NCBI RefSeq assembly: GCF_018598555.1
Contig: NZ_JAHEWN010000002.1
Coordinates: 186,001 to 250,000, forward strand
Direction of reading: 5' to 3'
DNA length: 64,000 nt
Source: Curtobacterium aurantiacum
GTDB taxonomy: Bacteria > Actinomycetota > Actinomycetes > Actinomycetales > Microbacteriaceae
Part shown: positions 48,808-57,800 of the stretch, piece after piece
Numbering within the stretch: the first letter of the stretch is position 1
Layout of the letters: each line of letters begins with the position of its first letter
The notes under the pieces: generated by a model
Databases searched by the model: none
What the model was told of the DNA's origin: nothing
What the model saw: only the letters and a program-made list of their open reading frames with translations
Made by a program: the position numbers and the translations under genes

Positions 48808-50628
48808 ATGTCCGACCAGCCCGAGTCGCGACGCACTGCAGTACGCCGGGGGTCCAGGGCCCGGATCGTCCTGTGGGTCGTCCTCGCCCTTGTCCTGCTG
48901 CTGATCCTCGCCGTCGCGTGGGTGGGCGTCCGCGGCGTACTCGCCAAGGGGCACCTGGAGCGGGCCGTCGCCGACGTCGACACCCTCCGGTCACAACTGA
49001 CCGGTGGTGACACCGGGGCCGCGCAGAAGACCGCGAGGCACCTCGAGGACGAAGCCGCGTCGGCTCGGTCACTGACCGGCGATCCGGTGTGGGGCGCGGC
49101 GCAGTCCGTGCCGTTCTTCGGGACCAACCTGCGGGCCGTGCGGGACGTGTCGGTGATCGTCGACGACGTGGCCAGTGACGCCGTCAGTCCGGTCGCCGGG
49201 GTCCTCGGGAAGCTCGGTTCGGACTCGTTCGCGCCGAAGGACGGCAAGATCGATCTCCAGCCGATCGAGGACGCGCAGCCCGCGGTCGACAAGGCCACGA
49301 AGACCCTCGAGCAGGCGCGTTCCGACGCGGCGCGGATCGACACCAGTGGGACCCTCTCGCCGGTCACCACCGCCGTGGGGCAGCTGCGGAACGCGCTGTC
49401 GTCGGCGTCCGAGCAGGCGGTCGCAGCGAACCGCATCGTGCAGCTCGCGCCGGCCATGCTCGGCCATGACGGGGACAGAAACTACCTGCTGCTGTTCCAG
49501 AACAACGCCGAGTTGCGCGCGGGCGGCGGCATTCCCGGGGCAGTGGCGCTCCTGCAGGTGAAGGACGGTGCGATCAGCTTGGGAAGCCAAGCGTCCGGAT
49601 CGTCCTTCGGACCCTACGACAAGCCGGTGCTGCCGCTGACCGACGACACGCGTGGGCTCTACGGTGACATCACGGGCGAGTACATGCTGGACGTCACGCT
49701 CACGCCGCGCTTCGACGTGTCGGCGGAGCTCGCGCGGGAGATGTGGAAGCAGCGGTTCGCGCAGCAGGTCGACGGCGTGCTCGCGATCGACCCCGTGACG
49801 CTGAGCTACCTGCTCAGGGCGACCGGCCCCGTGCAGCTGCCGACCGGCGACACCCTGACCGCGGACAACGCGGTCCAGTTGCTGCTGAGCGATGTGTACG
49901 CCAGGTACCCCGACCCGGCCGTGCAGGACGCGTTCTTCGCGTCCGCCGCCAGCGCGGTGTTCGCCAAGGTCTCGTCGGGCGGGTTCGACGCGAAGGCCTT
50001 CGTGTCGGCGCTGACGCAGAGCTCGGACGAGGGGCGACTGCGACTGTGGAGCGCCGACGAAGCCGAGCAGCGCCGCATCAGCGGGACTCCGGTCTCCGGC
50101 GAGCTGCCGACGGCGAGCGTCGACTCGAACCAGTTCGCCGTCTACCTGAACGACGGAACCGGCGCGAAGATGGACTACTACCTCGACAAGAGCGTCTCGG
50201 TCGGCAGTTCGGTGTGCCGGAAGGACGGCCGCCCGACGTCCGTCGTCGAGATCACCCTGAAGAACACGGCTCCAGCCGATGCCGCGACCAGGCTGCCGCG
50301 GTACGTCACCGGCGGTGGGGACTTCGGCGTCGAACCGGGCAAGATCAAGACCCTGCTCGCCGCGTACGCGCCGCGGGACGCGATCTTCCTCGGCGCCACG
50401 AAGGACGGCAAGACCACTCCGGTGCAGACAGCGACCGACGGCGGTCACCCGGTGGCCCAGCTGCAGACGCTGCTCGCACCGGGCGAGAGCTTGACCTACC
50501 GCGTGGCCTTCCTCGGTGAGACGCAGTTCGCGAAGTCGCCCGTGCAGGCGACCTCCACGCCTGGCGTCCGTCAGACCAAGACGGAGCCGCTCACGTTCGA
50601 CTGCGAGCAGCCGCTCGCCGCAGGGTGA
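48808..50628 (+). CDS. DUF4012-domain membrane-anchored protein
   Basis: 606 aa. One N-terminal membrane helix (IVLWVVLALVLLLILAVAWVGVRGVLA), a helical coiled region (residues ~60-200), and the DUF4012 core: RNYLLLFQNNAELRAGGGIPGAVALLQV, EYMLDVTLTPRFDVSAELAREMWKQ, VDGVLAIDPVTLSYLLRATGPVQLP and FAVYLNDGTGAKMDYYLDKSV. The C-terminus is Ig-like. DUF4012 proteins are often encoded next to exopolysaccharide genes and are related to wall-polymer ligase neighbours, but no reaction is proven. It closes the polysaccharide locus. Confidence 0.9.
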   Translation: MSDQPESRRTAVRRGSRARIVLWVVLALVLLLILAVAWVGVRGVLAKGHLERAVADVDTLRSQLTGGDTGAAQKTARHLEDEAASARSLTGDPVWGAAQSVPFFGTNLRAVRDVSVIVDDVASDAVSPVAGVLGKLGSDSFAPKDGKIDLQPIEDAQPAVDKATKTLEQARSDAARIDTSGTLSPVTTAVGQLRNALSSASEQAVAANRIVQLAPAMLGHDGDRNYLLLFQNNAELRAGGGIPGAVALLQVKDGAISLGSQASGSSFGPYDKPVLPLTDDTRGLYGDITGEYMLDVTLTPRFDVSAELAREMWKQRFAQQVDGVLAIDPVTLSYLLRATGPVQLPTGDTLTADNAVQLLLSDVYARYPDPAVQDAFFASAASAVFAKVSSGGFDAKAFVSALTQSSDEGRLRLWSADEAEQRRISGTPVSGELPTASVDSNQFAVYLNDGTGAKMDYYLDKSVSVGSSVCRKDGRPTSVVEITLKNTAPADAATRLPRYVTGGGDFGVEPGKIKTLLAAYAPRDAIFLGATKDGKTTPVQTATDGGHPVAQLQTLLAPGESLTYRVAFLGETQFAKSPVQATSTPGVRQTKTEPLTFDCEQPLAAG

Positions 50629-51006
50629 CGCCGGAACCTCCACAATGCGAACCGGATCGCGCCCCCACTCCGGGGGGCAGCAGGCAAACCTGTCCGAGGC
50701 CAAAGGCTCTTGACCTGACGCACAGCCGGCTCCATCGCCGCGATTGAGCGGCTCTCATCTGGGGTTTCCGATTCCGAGGGTCAGGGCTGGCCGGAGACGG
50801 TGCTTCGTGGCGGGACGGTCACGGTCGTGAACACACGTCGACCAATGACCAAAATCCACGTGATCTGGTACCAAGCTGGGAAAGTCCGCTAGATTGAGAC
50901 AACTTCGCCATAACAACCGCCATTTCTGTGGCTGGGGTCAACCACCGGCGAACAGCGGGCTCTGGGTGTCAGGGTCTGGATATTCAGATCTTTAGGGGAA
51001 CCATTC
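50629..51006 (+). promoter_or_regulatory. 378-bp non-coding leader region of the small wall protein
   Basis: No gene is visible here. From about 50800 the sequence becomes AT-rich for this genome (for example CCAATGACCAAAATCC, TTGAGACAACTTCGCCATAAC). TTGAGA at 50893 with CATAAC about 10 nt later could be part of a promoter, but spacing is poor. AGGGGAA sits just before the ATG at 51007. The long leader suggests regulation at the RNA level. I could not match it to a known riboswitch. Confidence 0.35.
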
Positions 51007-51564
51007 ATGAAGAAGCTCATCGCAGCGGTGGTGCTGGCTGGCGCCGCACTGCTCGCCACCCCGGCCGTCGCCAACGCCGCCGGTTACACGCCTGACTCCG
51101 ACGTCTCCGTCTCCGGCACCGCCGTCGCCGGTGGCACCGCTTCCGTGAACTTCACGGCCGGCGCCTTCCAGGACAACGAGACCGTCAACGTCCAGGTCAC
51201 CGGTGCCGGTGCGGTCACGCTCGGCGCGCTGCCGACCACGACCGTCTCGAAGACCTACACGGCCGCCTCGGATGGCTCGCTCGACGTCAACGTCACGTTC
51301 CCCCAGGGTGCCTCGGGCACCTACAACCTGACCGCCACCGGCGCCACCTCGGGCGTCGTCGGCTTCGCGGCCTTCACCGTCGCCCCGGCTGACGCTGCTG
51401 CCGTGCCGGTCGCCGGTGCTGGCGACGGCACCGACGGCACGCTGGCCTTCACGGGTTCGACCGTCTCCGCCCTGGCCCTGTGGGTCGCCGGCGGCGCAGT
51501 CGTCCTCGGTGGTGGCCTCCTGCTGGTCCGCGGCTCGGTCCGCCGCCAGCGCGAGTCCGTCTGA
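51007..51564 (+). CDS. Small wall-anchored surface protein with LAFTG signal
   Basis: 185 aa. Signal peptide: residues 1-24 (KKLIAAVVLAGAALLATPAVANAA). The mature part is one Ig-like beta domain (SDVSVSGTAVAGGTASVNFTAGAFQDNETVNVQVTGAGAVTL...GTYNLTATGATSGVVGFAAFTV), followed by a short linker, LAFTG at residue 146, a hydrophobic helix and RGSVRRQRESV. Ribosome binding site AGGGGAA. Codon use is strongly biased to preferred C-ending codons (AAC, ACC, GTC), which suggests high expression. It has a strong terminator. Possibly an abundant surface coat or pilus-like subunit. Confidence 0.88.
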   Translation: MKKLIAAVVLAGAALLATPAVANAAGYTPDSDVSVSGTAVAGGTASVNFTAGAFQDNETVNVQVTGAGAVTLGALPTTTVSKTYTAASDGSLDVNVTFPQGASGTYNLTATGATSGVVGFAAFTVAPADAAAVPVAGAGDGTDGTLAFTGSTVSALALWVAGGAVVLGGGLLLVRGSVRRQRESV

Positions 51565-51579
51565 GTCTCGACGAACTGA

Positions 51580-51615
51580 ACGAAGCCCCCGGAGCATCTG
51601 CTCCGGGGGCTTCGT
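51580..51615 (+). terminator. Strong terminator hairpin
   Basis: CGAAGCCCCCGGAGCA (51581-51596) and TGCTCCGGGGGCTTCG (51599-51614) form a perfect 16-bp stem with a 2-nt centre, 16 nt after the stop of the small wall protein. Confidence 0.85.
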
Positions 51616-51646
51616 CGTGCTCGGCGTCCGCCCGCCAGATCTGACG

Positions 51647-51988
51647 TCAGGCAGCGGGCGGGGTCGGCCGGTCCCACACTGCGGCGTACCGGTCACGCAC
51701 CAGCGGCCAGACTTCCGTCAGGGCGTCGTCCATCGAGCGAACGCGCTCGCTCAGCGGCGGGAAGAGCACGAACTCGTGGGGGATCGGACGACCGGCACGA
51801 TCGCGCCGACCCTCGGGGTCGGTGAACCGCAGGGCCGCGGACCCGTCCTGGTGTCGAAGGACCTCGGCCGCGTCACCCACGCCGTCGAACGCCTCGTCGT
51901 AGGCCCGGAGCGGGTCGACCCCGCTCCCGTCGGGCATCAGGAAACGGAAGCCCCAGGTCCGGCCACGCGTGGCCCAGATCAACGTCAC
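51647..51988 (-). CDS. Hypothetical 113-aa protein coupled to a GTPase-like gene
   Basis: GTG 51988 overlaps the TGA of the P-loop gene (GTGA), so it is translated in step with it. It begins MTLIWATRGRTWGFRFLMP; later segments are DPLRAYDEAFDGVGDAAEVLRHQDGSAALRFTDPEGRRDRAGRPIPHEFVLFPP and VWPLVRDRYAAVWDRPTP. It is soluble, with an alpha/beta character. I do not recognise a family. The tight coupling suggests a partner or regulator of the GTPase-like protein. Confidence 0.75.
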   Translation of the reverse strand: MTLIWATRGRTWGFRFLMPDGSGVDPLRAYDEAFDGVGDAAEVLRHQDGSAALRFTDPEGRRDRAGRPIPHEFVLFPPLSERVRSMDDALTEVWPLVRDRYAAVWDRPTPPAA

Positions 51989-53148
51989 GCGTCGCCCCGA
52001 CGGAGGATCCGTTGCGCGACACCCCGGTCGAGGTCGTCGGCGAAGCGTTCCAGCACGGCGGTCACGAAGTCCGCCTCGGCCGTCGTCTCCTTCTTCAGCT
52101 TGGCCACGCGCGCGGCAGCGAACTTCGTTCCGCGTCGACCGGCCTCGCCCGCGACGAACCCGACCAAGGCGCCAACCGGCGTAGGGAGCTTGAGGCGCTT
52201 GCTCCCGAGGAACCCCAGGACCGGCCCGGCGAACCGCAGGAGCTGTTCGGCGACGGCGACGGCGCGCTGCTTGTTCGTGGCCCACTTGGCGAACCGCTCG
52301 AAGGGGAGCATGGCGGTGATCGGCATGAGCAGGTCGACCCCGGTGCGTGTCCCGACGTCGATCCTGCCGGGCTCGAAGCGCGCCGACGACAACAGGAGGA
52401 AGTCCTCACCGACGTCGAGCGCGTCCGGGTCCTCGACGTAGCTCCGCAGGACCGACCGCAGTTCCTCGAGCTCCCCGCCCGCCTTGCCGAGCACCAGCTC
52501 GCGGAACCGCTCGACGTCGACGTCCGGCAGCAGGTCGGACTTCGACAGCCCGATCGCCCAGATCCGCGGGAACCGGGCGAGTCGTCGCCCGCCGTTCAGC
52601 ACGTCGTCGCGGAGCTCGGACAGCCCGGTGTGGAAGTCCGTCAGCAACGCCTTCAGGTACCGTTCCTCTTCGCCCGGGTGCTCCGCCACGCGCTGTCCGT
52701 CCACCATCAGGATCGCCACATCGGCGCTGAGCAGCGAACGGAACGTCTCGACCCGCCGCTCCGCCTCTTCCGCGGAGCTCGGGTCCTGCTCGAACCACTC
52801 ACCGGGGTAGTCGTGCCACACGACCCGGAGCGTCTTCGCGGCCTTCGGCTTCCCCCGGACCTTCGACTTCGACGCCGCATCGGCCGTCGGTTCGATCGTG
52901 AACACGTACTCGGTCGAGGCGAAGCGGTTCGCCGTCGGGGCCGACTCTGAATCGCGCATGCCGAGGTAGTTCTGGTGCAGCTTCCGACCCTGCGCCTTGT
53001 CCACGGCCCGGACGGCGTACCCCTTGGTTCGGCGGAAGCTCGGTTCCTGCGCGCCGCCGTAGAACGACGACAGCAGCACGGTCTTCCCGCTGCCGCTCCC
53101 TCCGAACACGGCGACGTGTTGCTCCAACGGATCCGTCTGTGTGCTCAT
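51985..53148 (-). CDS. P-loop GTPase-like protein (double-GTPase or YcjX-like type)
   Basis: 387 aa. Walker A GGSGSGKTVLLSSFYGG (residues ~16-32), switch/Walker B region LRVVWHDYPGEWF (DxPG, as in TRAFAC GTPases), MVDGQRVAEHPGEEERYLKALL and IWAIGLSKSDLLPDVDVERF, where SKSD takes the place of the guanine-specific NKxD. The C-terminal third is basic and has a hydrophobic, glycine-rich helix (LLRFAGPVLGFLGSKRL...VGALVGFVAGEAG) that could dip into a membrane. Placement with double-GTPase/YcjX-like conflict-system GTPases is tentative. ATG 53148 has a leaderless -10 box. Confidence 0.75.
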   Translation of the reverse strand: MSTQTDPLEQHVAVFGGSGSGKTVLLSSFYGGAQEPSFRRTKGYAVRAVDKAQGRKLHQNYLGMRDSESAPTANRFASTEYVFTIEPTADAASKSKVRGKPKAAKTLRVVWHDYPGEWFEQDPSSAEEAERRVETFRSLLSADVAILMVDGQRVAEHPGEEERYLKALLTDFHTGLSELRDDVLNGGRRLARFPRIWAIGLSKSDLLPDVDVERFRELVLGKAGGELEELRSVLRSYVEDPDALDVGEDFLLLSSARFEPGRIDVGTRTGVDLLMPITAMLPFERFAKWATNKQRAVAVAEQLLRFAGPVLGFLGSKRLKLPTPVGALVGFVAGEAGRRGTKFAAARVAKLKKETTAEADFVTAVLERFADDLDRGVAQRILRRGDA

Positions 53149-53155
53149 GCGGTGA

Positions 53156-53161
53156 ACGGTA
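53156..53161 (-). promoter_or_regulatory. Leaderless -10 box of the GTPase-like gene
   Basis: Minus-strand TACCGT lies 7 nt before ATG 53148, between the stop of the VanZ gene and this start. Confidence 0.45.
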
Positions 53162-53162
53162 G

Positions 53163-53630
53163 TCACCGTCGGCGATGAGCCGCACGGCTGAGCAGCAGCA
53201 CCCCCACCACGGCTCCCAGGAGTGCCCCTACGCCGTTCGCGACGACGTCGTCGATGGTCGCGGTGCGGGCGGGCAGGAACAGCGCCTGGCCGGTCTCGAT
53301 GCACGCGCTGACGACGAGCCCCGCGGCGATGGCGGCCCACCACCACCTGGCGCCGGCGAGCAGCACGACGAGCAGGCCGAGCGGTACGAAGTAGGCCACG
53401 TTCGCCAGCGACTCGACGGTGGCGTAGTCGATGCGCTGTGGCAGGCCGTGACGGTGCGCGGCCGCGAGGGCGCGGGTGAGCCACGGGCCCCCTGCAGCGT
53501 CGACGGGGGAGCCCCAGAACCCGACGAGCACCAGGGCGACGCCGTAGGCGATCGCCAGCCCCGTCGCGAACCGACGGCTGCGCCAGGTGGCCGGAGCGCG
53601 GTCGTCGACGGGGGGCTTGTCGGAGGTCAC
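53163..53630 (-). CDS. VanZ-family membrane protein
   Basis: 155 aa, four membrane helices. TVESLANVAYFVPLGLLVVLL, ACIETGQALFLPARTATIDDVVANGVGALLGAVVG is the VanZ hallmark (N-x3-F-x-P-x-G and D-x2-x-N-x2-G). Proteins with this domain confer low-level teicoplanin resistance or are fused to other wall-related genes; the mechanism is unclear. GTG 53630 has a TAGCGT -10 box 6 nt before it. Upstream neighbour of the GTPase-like gene on the same strand, 14 nt apart. Confidence 0.92.
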   Translation of the reverse strand: MTSDKPPVDDRAPATWRSRRFATGLAIAYGVALVLVGFWGSPVDAAGGPWLTRALAAAHRHGLPQRIDYATVESLANVAYFVPLGLLVVLLAGARWWWAAIAAGLVVSACIETGQALFLPARTATIDDVVANGVGALLGAVVGVLLLSRAAHRRR

Positions 53631-53636
53631 GTGCCG

Positions 53637-53642
53637 ACGCTA
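53637..53642 (-). promoter_or_regulatory. Leaderless -10 box of the VanZ gene
   Basis: Minus-strand TAGCGT lies 6 nt before GTG 53630. Confidence 0.5.
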
Positions 53643-53889
53643 GCGAGTCGCGCCTCCAGGCAGGTGTCCGCACCATCTCGTCCCCCGATCGCGGCGATCC
53701 GGAAAACGAGTACCCCGATCCTGGCGCTGTACCCCGGAAGTGCGTCACACCACCCCGGAAATCCGGGGCAGCCCGATGAAGGGCATTGACGGAACCCGTG
53801 AATCCACGGGCCTCGCTGGCGATCCCCTCGGCGCTTCTCGTAGCGTTCTCGTGTCAGCAGATGTACCCCGGATCGTGAAGGAGAGCGAC

Positions 53890-54219
53890 ATGAGCATCAC
53901 CGTGAACAACGCGACGCAGGCCGAGGTCACCCTCGACACCGACACCGTGGACACCATCGCGATCCTCGAAGCCGACGCAGCGCTCGCGTCGCGTCCGAAG
54001 CGGGCCAAGGTCACCTGGGTGCAGGAAGACCAGGGCGAGTGGATCGCCGGCTACGGCGGGTACTTCGGCGGCAGCGTCGACAAGCGTGACGACCGGTACG
54101 TCGCCTCCGACACCTTCGGGCTCGTCGTCGGCGAGTTCGCCTCCCTCGAAGAGGCGCAGACGAAGCTCGAGGACCAGCTGCACGTGATGCTCCCGCCGGT
54201 CATCCGGCCGGTCGAGTGA
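53890..54219 (+). CDS. Hypothetical protein, first of a tandem pair (109 aa)
   Basis: ATG 53890 has AAGGAG 6 nt upstream; the longer frame from 53740 lacks protein features. The sequence begins MSITVNNATQAEVTLDTDTV and contains AKVTWVQEDQGEWIAGYGGYFGGSVDKRDDRYVASDTFGLVVGEFASLEEAQTKLEDQLHVMLPPVIRP. It aligns over its full length with the next gene. The GYGGYFGG/VDxx...FVADTFG..VGxFxSLxEA pattern suggests a compact beta-sheet plus helix. No signal peptide. I know no function. Confidence 0.82.
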   Translation: MSITVNNATQAEVTLDTDTVDTIAILEADAALASRPKRAKVTWVQEDQGEWIAGYGGYFGGSVDKRDDRYVASDTFGLVVGEFASLEEAQTKLEDQLHVMLPPVIRPVE

Positions 54220-54320
54220 CGACAGCTCCCACCAGGACCACCGGCGTCGACCGCGACGCCCGCACCACCCGGAACCACCGGCACCACCCAGTACGCAGCA
54301 CAGCACGAAGGAGCAGGACC

Positions 54321-54650
54321 ATGAGCACGACCGTCGCCCACCGCCAGCAGGCCGAGGTGACCCTGGACACCCAGACGATCGAGGTCATCGCCGAGATCGA
54401 GGCCGAGGTCCTGGCTCCCGTGCAGGCATCCCCCGTCCGGATCTCGTGGGCGCAGGCCGACACCGGTCTGTGGGTCGCGAACTACGGCGGCTACTACGGC
54501 GGCACCGTCGACCGGCAGGGCACCCACTTCTTCGTCGCCGACACGTTCGGCGAGTACGTCGGGGACTTCCGCTCCCTTGACGAAGCCAAGTCGCGGCTGG
54601 CCGAGCGTCTGCACGTGCTGCTGCCGGACGTGATCCGTCCGACCGCCTGA
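54321..54650 (+). CDS. Hypothetical protein, second of a tandem pair (109 aa)
   Basis: ATG 54321, AAGGAG at 54308-54313. It begins MSTTVAHRQQAEVTLDTQTI and contains VRISWAQADTGLWVANYGGYYGGTVDRQGTHFFVADTFGEYVGDFRSLDEAKSRLAERLHVLLPDVIRP. Same length as the preceding gene and clearly its paralogue (shared QAEVTLDTxT, W-Q-x-G-W-YGGYxGG, VIRP). The 101-bp gap contains a separate ribosome binding site. Followed by a strong terminator that probably ends the two-gene transcript. Function unknown. Confidence 0.82.
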   Translation: MSTTVAHRQQAEVTLDTQTIEVIAEIEAEVLAPVQASPVRISWAQADTGLWVANYGGYYGGTVDRQGTHFFVADTFGEYVGDFRSLDEAKSRLAERLHVLLPDVIRPTA

Positions 54651-54676
54651 TCCACTGCTGATCGCTCGCTGATCCT

Positions 54677-54708
54677 CGAACCCCCGCCGGCATGCCGGCG
54701 GGGGTTCG
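54677..54708 (+). terminator. Perfect palindromic terminator
   Basis: CGAACCCCCGCCGGCA is followed directly by its inverted copy TGCCGGCGGGGGTTCG, giving a 16-bp stem with no spacer, 26 nt after the stop of the second 109-aa gene. Confidence 0.85.
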
Positions 54709-54897
54709 TCGTGTGCGCACGAGGTGGCGCGCCGCTGTTCCGGCCGTACCCCCAGAACGAGTGGTCCCCCCAATTGGGGACCGGAATTGTCCCCGATGCG
54801 ACTCGGGGAACTGCCAGGATCAACCTGGCGCCGTCCACCGTTCTCCCTGATCCTCCGGCCGGTTCGGCGCCCGCATCGTCTCGACCCGAAAGTGATC

Positions 54898-57800
54898 ATG
54901 CAGCGTACGAACCCGGGCACCGCTGTGCCCACCGACGGTCCCGACCGTCCTGCCGGCACCCGTGCCACCCGTCGACCCGGCCTGCGCGCCGTCGCCGTGC
55001 TCGGAGCCGCACTCCTGGTGGGCACCGGTCTCACCGCGACCTCGGCCGTCGTCGCGGCTGCGCCGGCCTCGGCGGTCAGCGCCACCAAGGACGGCGCCCT
55101 GGTCTGCACCCCGCAGGAGACGCTCTACGCGATCGACGGCACCGGCAAGGTCGTCGCGGTCGACATCAGCACGGGAGCCTCGCGGGGCACGACCGCCGAC
55201 GTCACGAACCTCGGCACCGGCGCGAACAACGGTCTCGGCATCTCGCGCGAGGGCGTCTCGATGTTCGCGGCGTCGAACAACCAGACCGCGACCCTGCGGC
55301 AGTTCGACCCGAAGACCGGCGTCGCGTCGGCCCCGGTCGCGACGGAGTCCGTCCGCTCGGTGATCCGCGGCGCGGTCAACCCGGTGACGGGCATCTACTA
55401 CTACGGCTCGAACAAGGGCTGGCTCGGGGCGTACGACCCGAAGAGCGGCAAGTACCTCGGGCAGGTCGGCCAGATCGACGGCCTGAAGGACGGCAACGGC
55501 GACTTCGCGTTCAGCTCGCGCGGTCTGTTCTTCGTCGTCGCGTCGGACACCGTGTACCGGGTCAACACCGACGCCGTCCCCACGGCCTCGGGTACGACTG
55601 CCATGACCACCAGCGCGATCGCCACCCTGCCCGCCGGCACGAACAGCCCCGGCATCGCGTTCTCGTCGGACGGCTACCTCTACGTCTCGAACACCCCGAC
55701 GAACAGCACCGTCACGACGATCTACCAGCTCGACCCGACCTCGGGCAAGGAAGTCCGCAACTTCCGGATCGCCGGCGACTTCGCCGCGTCCGACCTGGCG
55801 AGCTGCAACTACGCCGACACCGTGACCGGTGCCGCGAGCGTCGACCAGCGCTGGAACAGCGGCGACCAGTTCGCCCTGGCCATCAGCGGTGGCGGCATCG
55901 ACACCACCAAGCCGGGCAGCGCCGGCACGACCAGCGGATCCGCCACCGGCGTGCAGGCGCAGAAGGCCGGCGCCGTCCTGACCACGCCGAACAAGGACTA
56001 CACGGTCAAGCAGACCGCCGCGGGTACCACCGACCTGGCGAACTACGACACGACGTGGAAGGCGGTCGACCAGACGACCGGCACGACCGTCGCCGGCGGT
56101 ACCGGCTCGACGGGGACCTTCACGTTCCCGGCAGCCACCACCGCGGACGGCACCGACGTCCTGGTCACCTTCACGAACACGCTGAAGGCCACGCACGTCA
56201 CCACCAGCAGCGACACCGCCACGACCCCCACGGGCACGGCGCTGTCGGTGCCGGCTGCCTCGGGTGTGCTCGCGAACGACCGCGGCACCGGCCTGTCCGT
56301 CGTCTCGAACACCACGCCGGCGCACGGCACCGCCACGGTCGCCGCCGACGGCTCGTACACCTACACCCCGGCCGGCGGGTTCTCCGGCTCGGACACGTTC
56401 CAGTACACGGCGAAGGACTCGTCGGGGCAGACCTCGACCAGCACCGTGACCGTCACCGTCGCCCCGAAGGGCTCCGACGACGCGTACAGCGTGCACGCGG
56501 GCACCGTGCTGAAGGTCACCGCCTCGGACGGGGTCCTGACGAACGACCGCGGGTCGGACCTGACGCTGACCGGCCACGGCCAGCCGTCGCACGGTCTGGT
56601 CAAGATCGCCGCCGACGGTTCGTTCTCCTACGGCGCCGAGAAGGGGTACTCCGGTCCGGACTCGTTCACGTACACCGCGAAGGACGGCGCCGGCGCGACC
56701 GTCACCGCGACGGTGCGGCTCACCGTGCTGCCCACCGCGACGGCCGATGCCGTCACCGCGACGGCCGGGGCCACGGCGACCGGCAACGTGCTGGCGAACG
56801 ACCTGGGCACCGGCCTGACGGTCACCGGCAACCGCACCCCCGCCCACGGCTCGGCGACGGTGCGTCCGGACGGCTCGTACTCGTACACCCCGTCGGCCGG
56901 GTTCTCCGGCACGGACTCGTTCACGTACACGGTGACCGACGGCAGCGGCGGGACCGACACCGTCACCGTCACCGTGCAGGTCGCCCCGGCCGCACAGGAC
57001 GACACCGTCAAGGTCGCCGCGGGCGGCACGGCCACCGCCGGCACCCGCGCGACGGGCGTGCTCGGCAACGACTCCGGCACCGGGCTCACCGTGGCGTCGA
57101 ACACGACCCCCTCGCACGGTGCGCTGACGCTCGACAAAGCCACCGGCACGTTCACGTACACGCCGGCCGAGGGGTACTCCGGCCCCGACGCGTTCACGTA
57201 CACGGCGGTCGACGGCTCCGGTTCGCCGAGCACCGCGACCGTCACCATCACCGTGAACCCGACGATCGGTGCCGACACCGCGTCGACGAACGCCCGTACC
57301 CCGGTGACGATCGACGTGCAGGGCAACGACCGAGGGTCCGACCTCGGCACCACGATCGCGACCGGTCCGACGCACGGCACCGCCGTGGTCGCCACCGACG
57401 GCGCGGTCGAGTACACGCCGACCGCCGGGTTCTCCGGCACCGACTCGTTCACCTACACGGTGACCGACGGCAGCGGTGTCACCACCGGTGCGGCGACCGT
57501 CACGATCACGGTGCGGCCCGTCGCGACCGGTGACACGGTCTCGACCAAGGCCGGCGAGGCGCTGTCCATCGCTCCGGCCGCGCTGACCGGCAACGACCAG
57601 GGCGCCGGGCTCACCCTGACCGGCGTCACCGCCGGCAGCGGCAGCGGCACCGGCGCCGACGGCACCGGCACCGGCACCGGCACCGGCACCGACGGCAGCA
57701 CGGGCACCGGCACCGTCGTGCTGGACCAGGCCACCGGCCGGGTCGTCTACACGCCGGCGTCCGGCTTCTCCGGCACGGACACCTTCACCTACACGGTGAC

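Noticed and set aside
50629..51006. Known riboswitch (such as a cyclic-di-AMP type) before the wall protein
   Set aside because: I could not find the conserved core of any riboswitch class I know. Kept only as an unassigned leader.
57661..57690. GGCACC tract as a phase-variation on/off switch
   Set aside because: The unit is 6 nt, so changes stay in frame and cannot switch the gene off. Only length variation is plausible.
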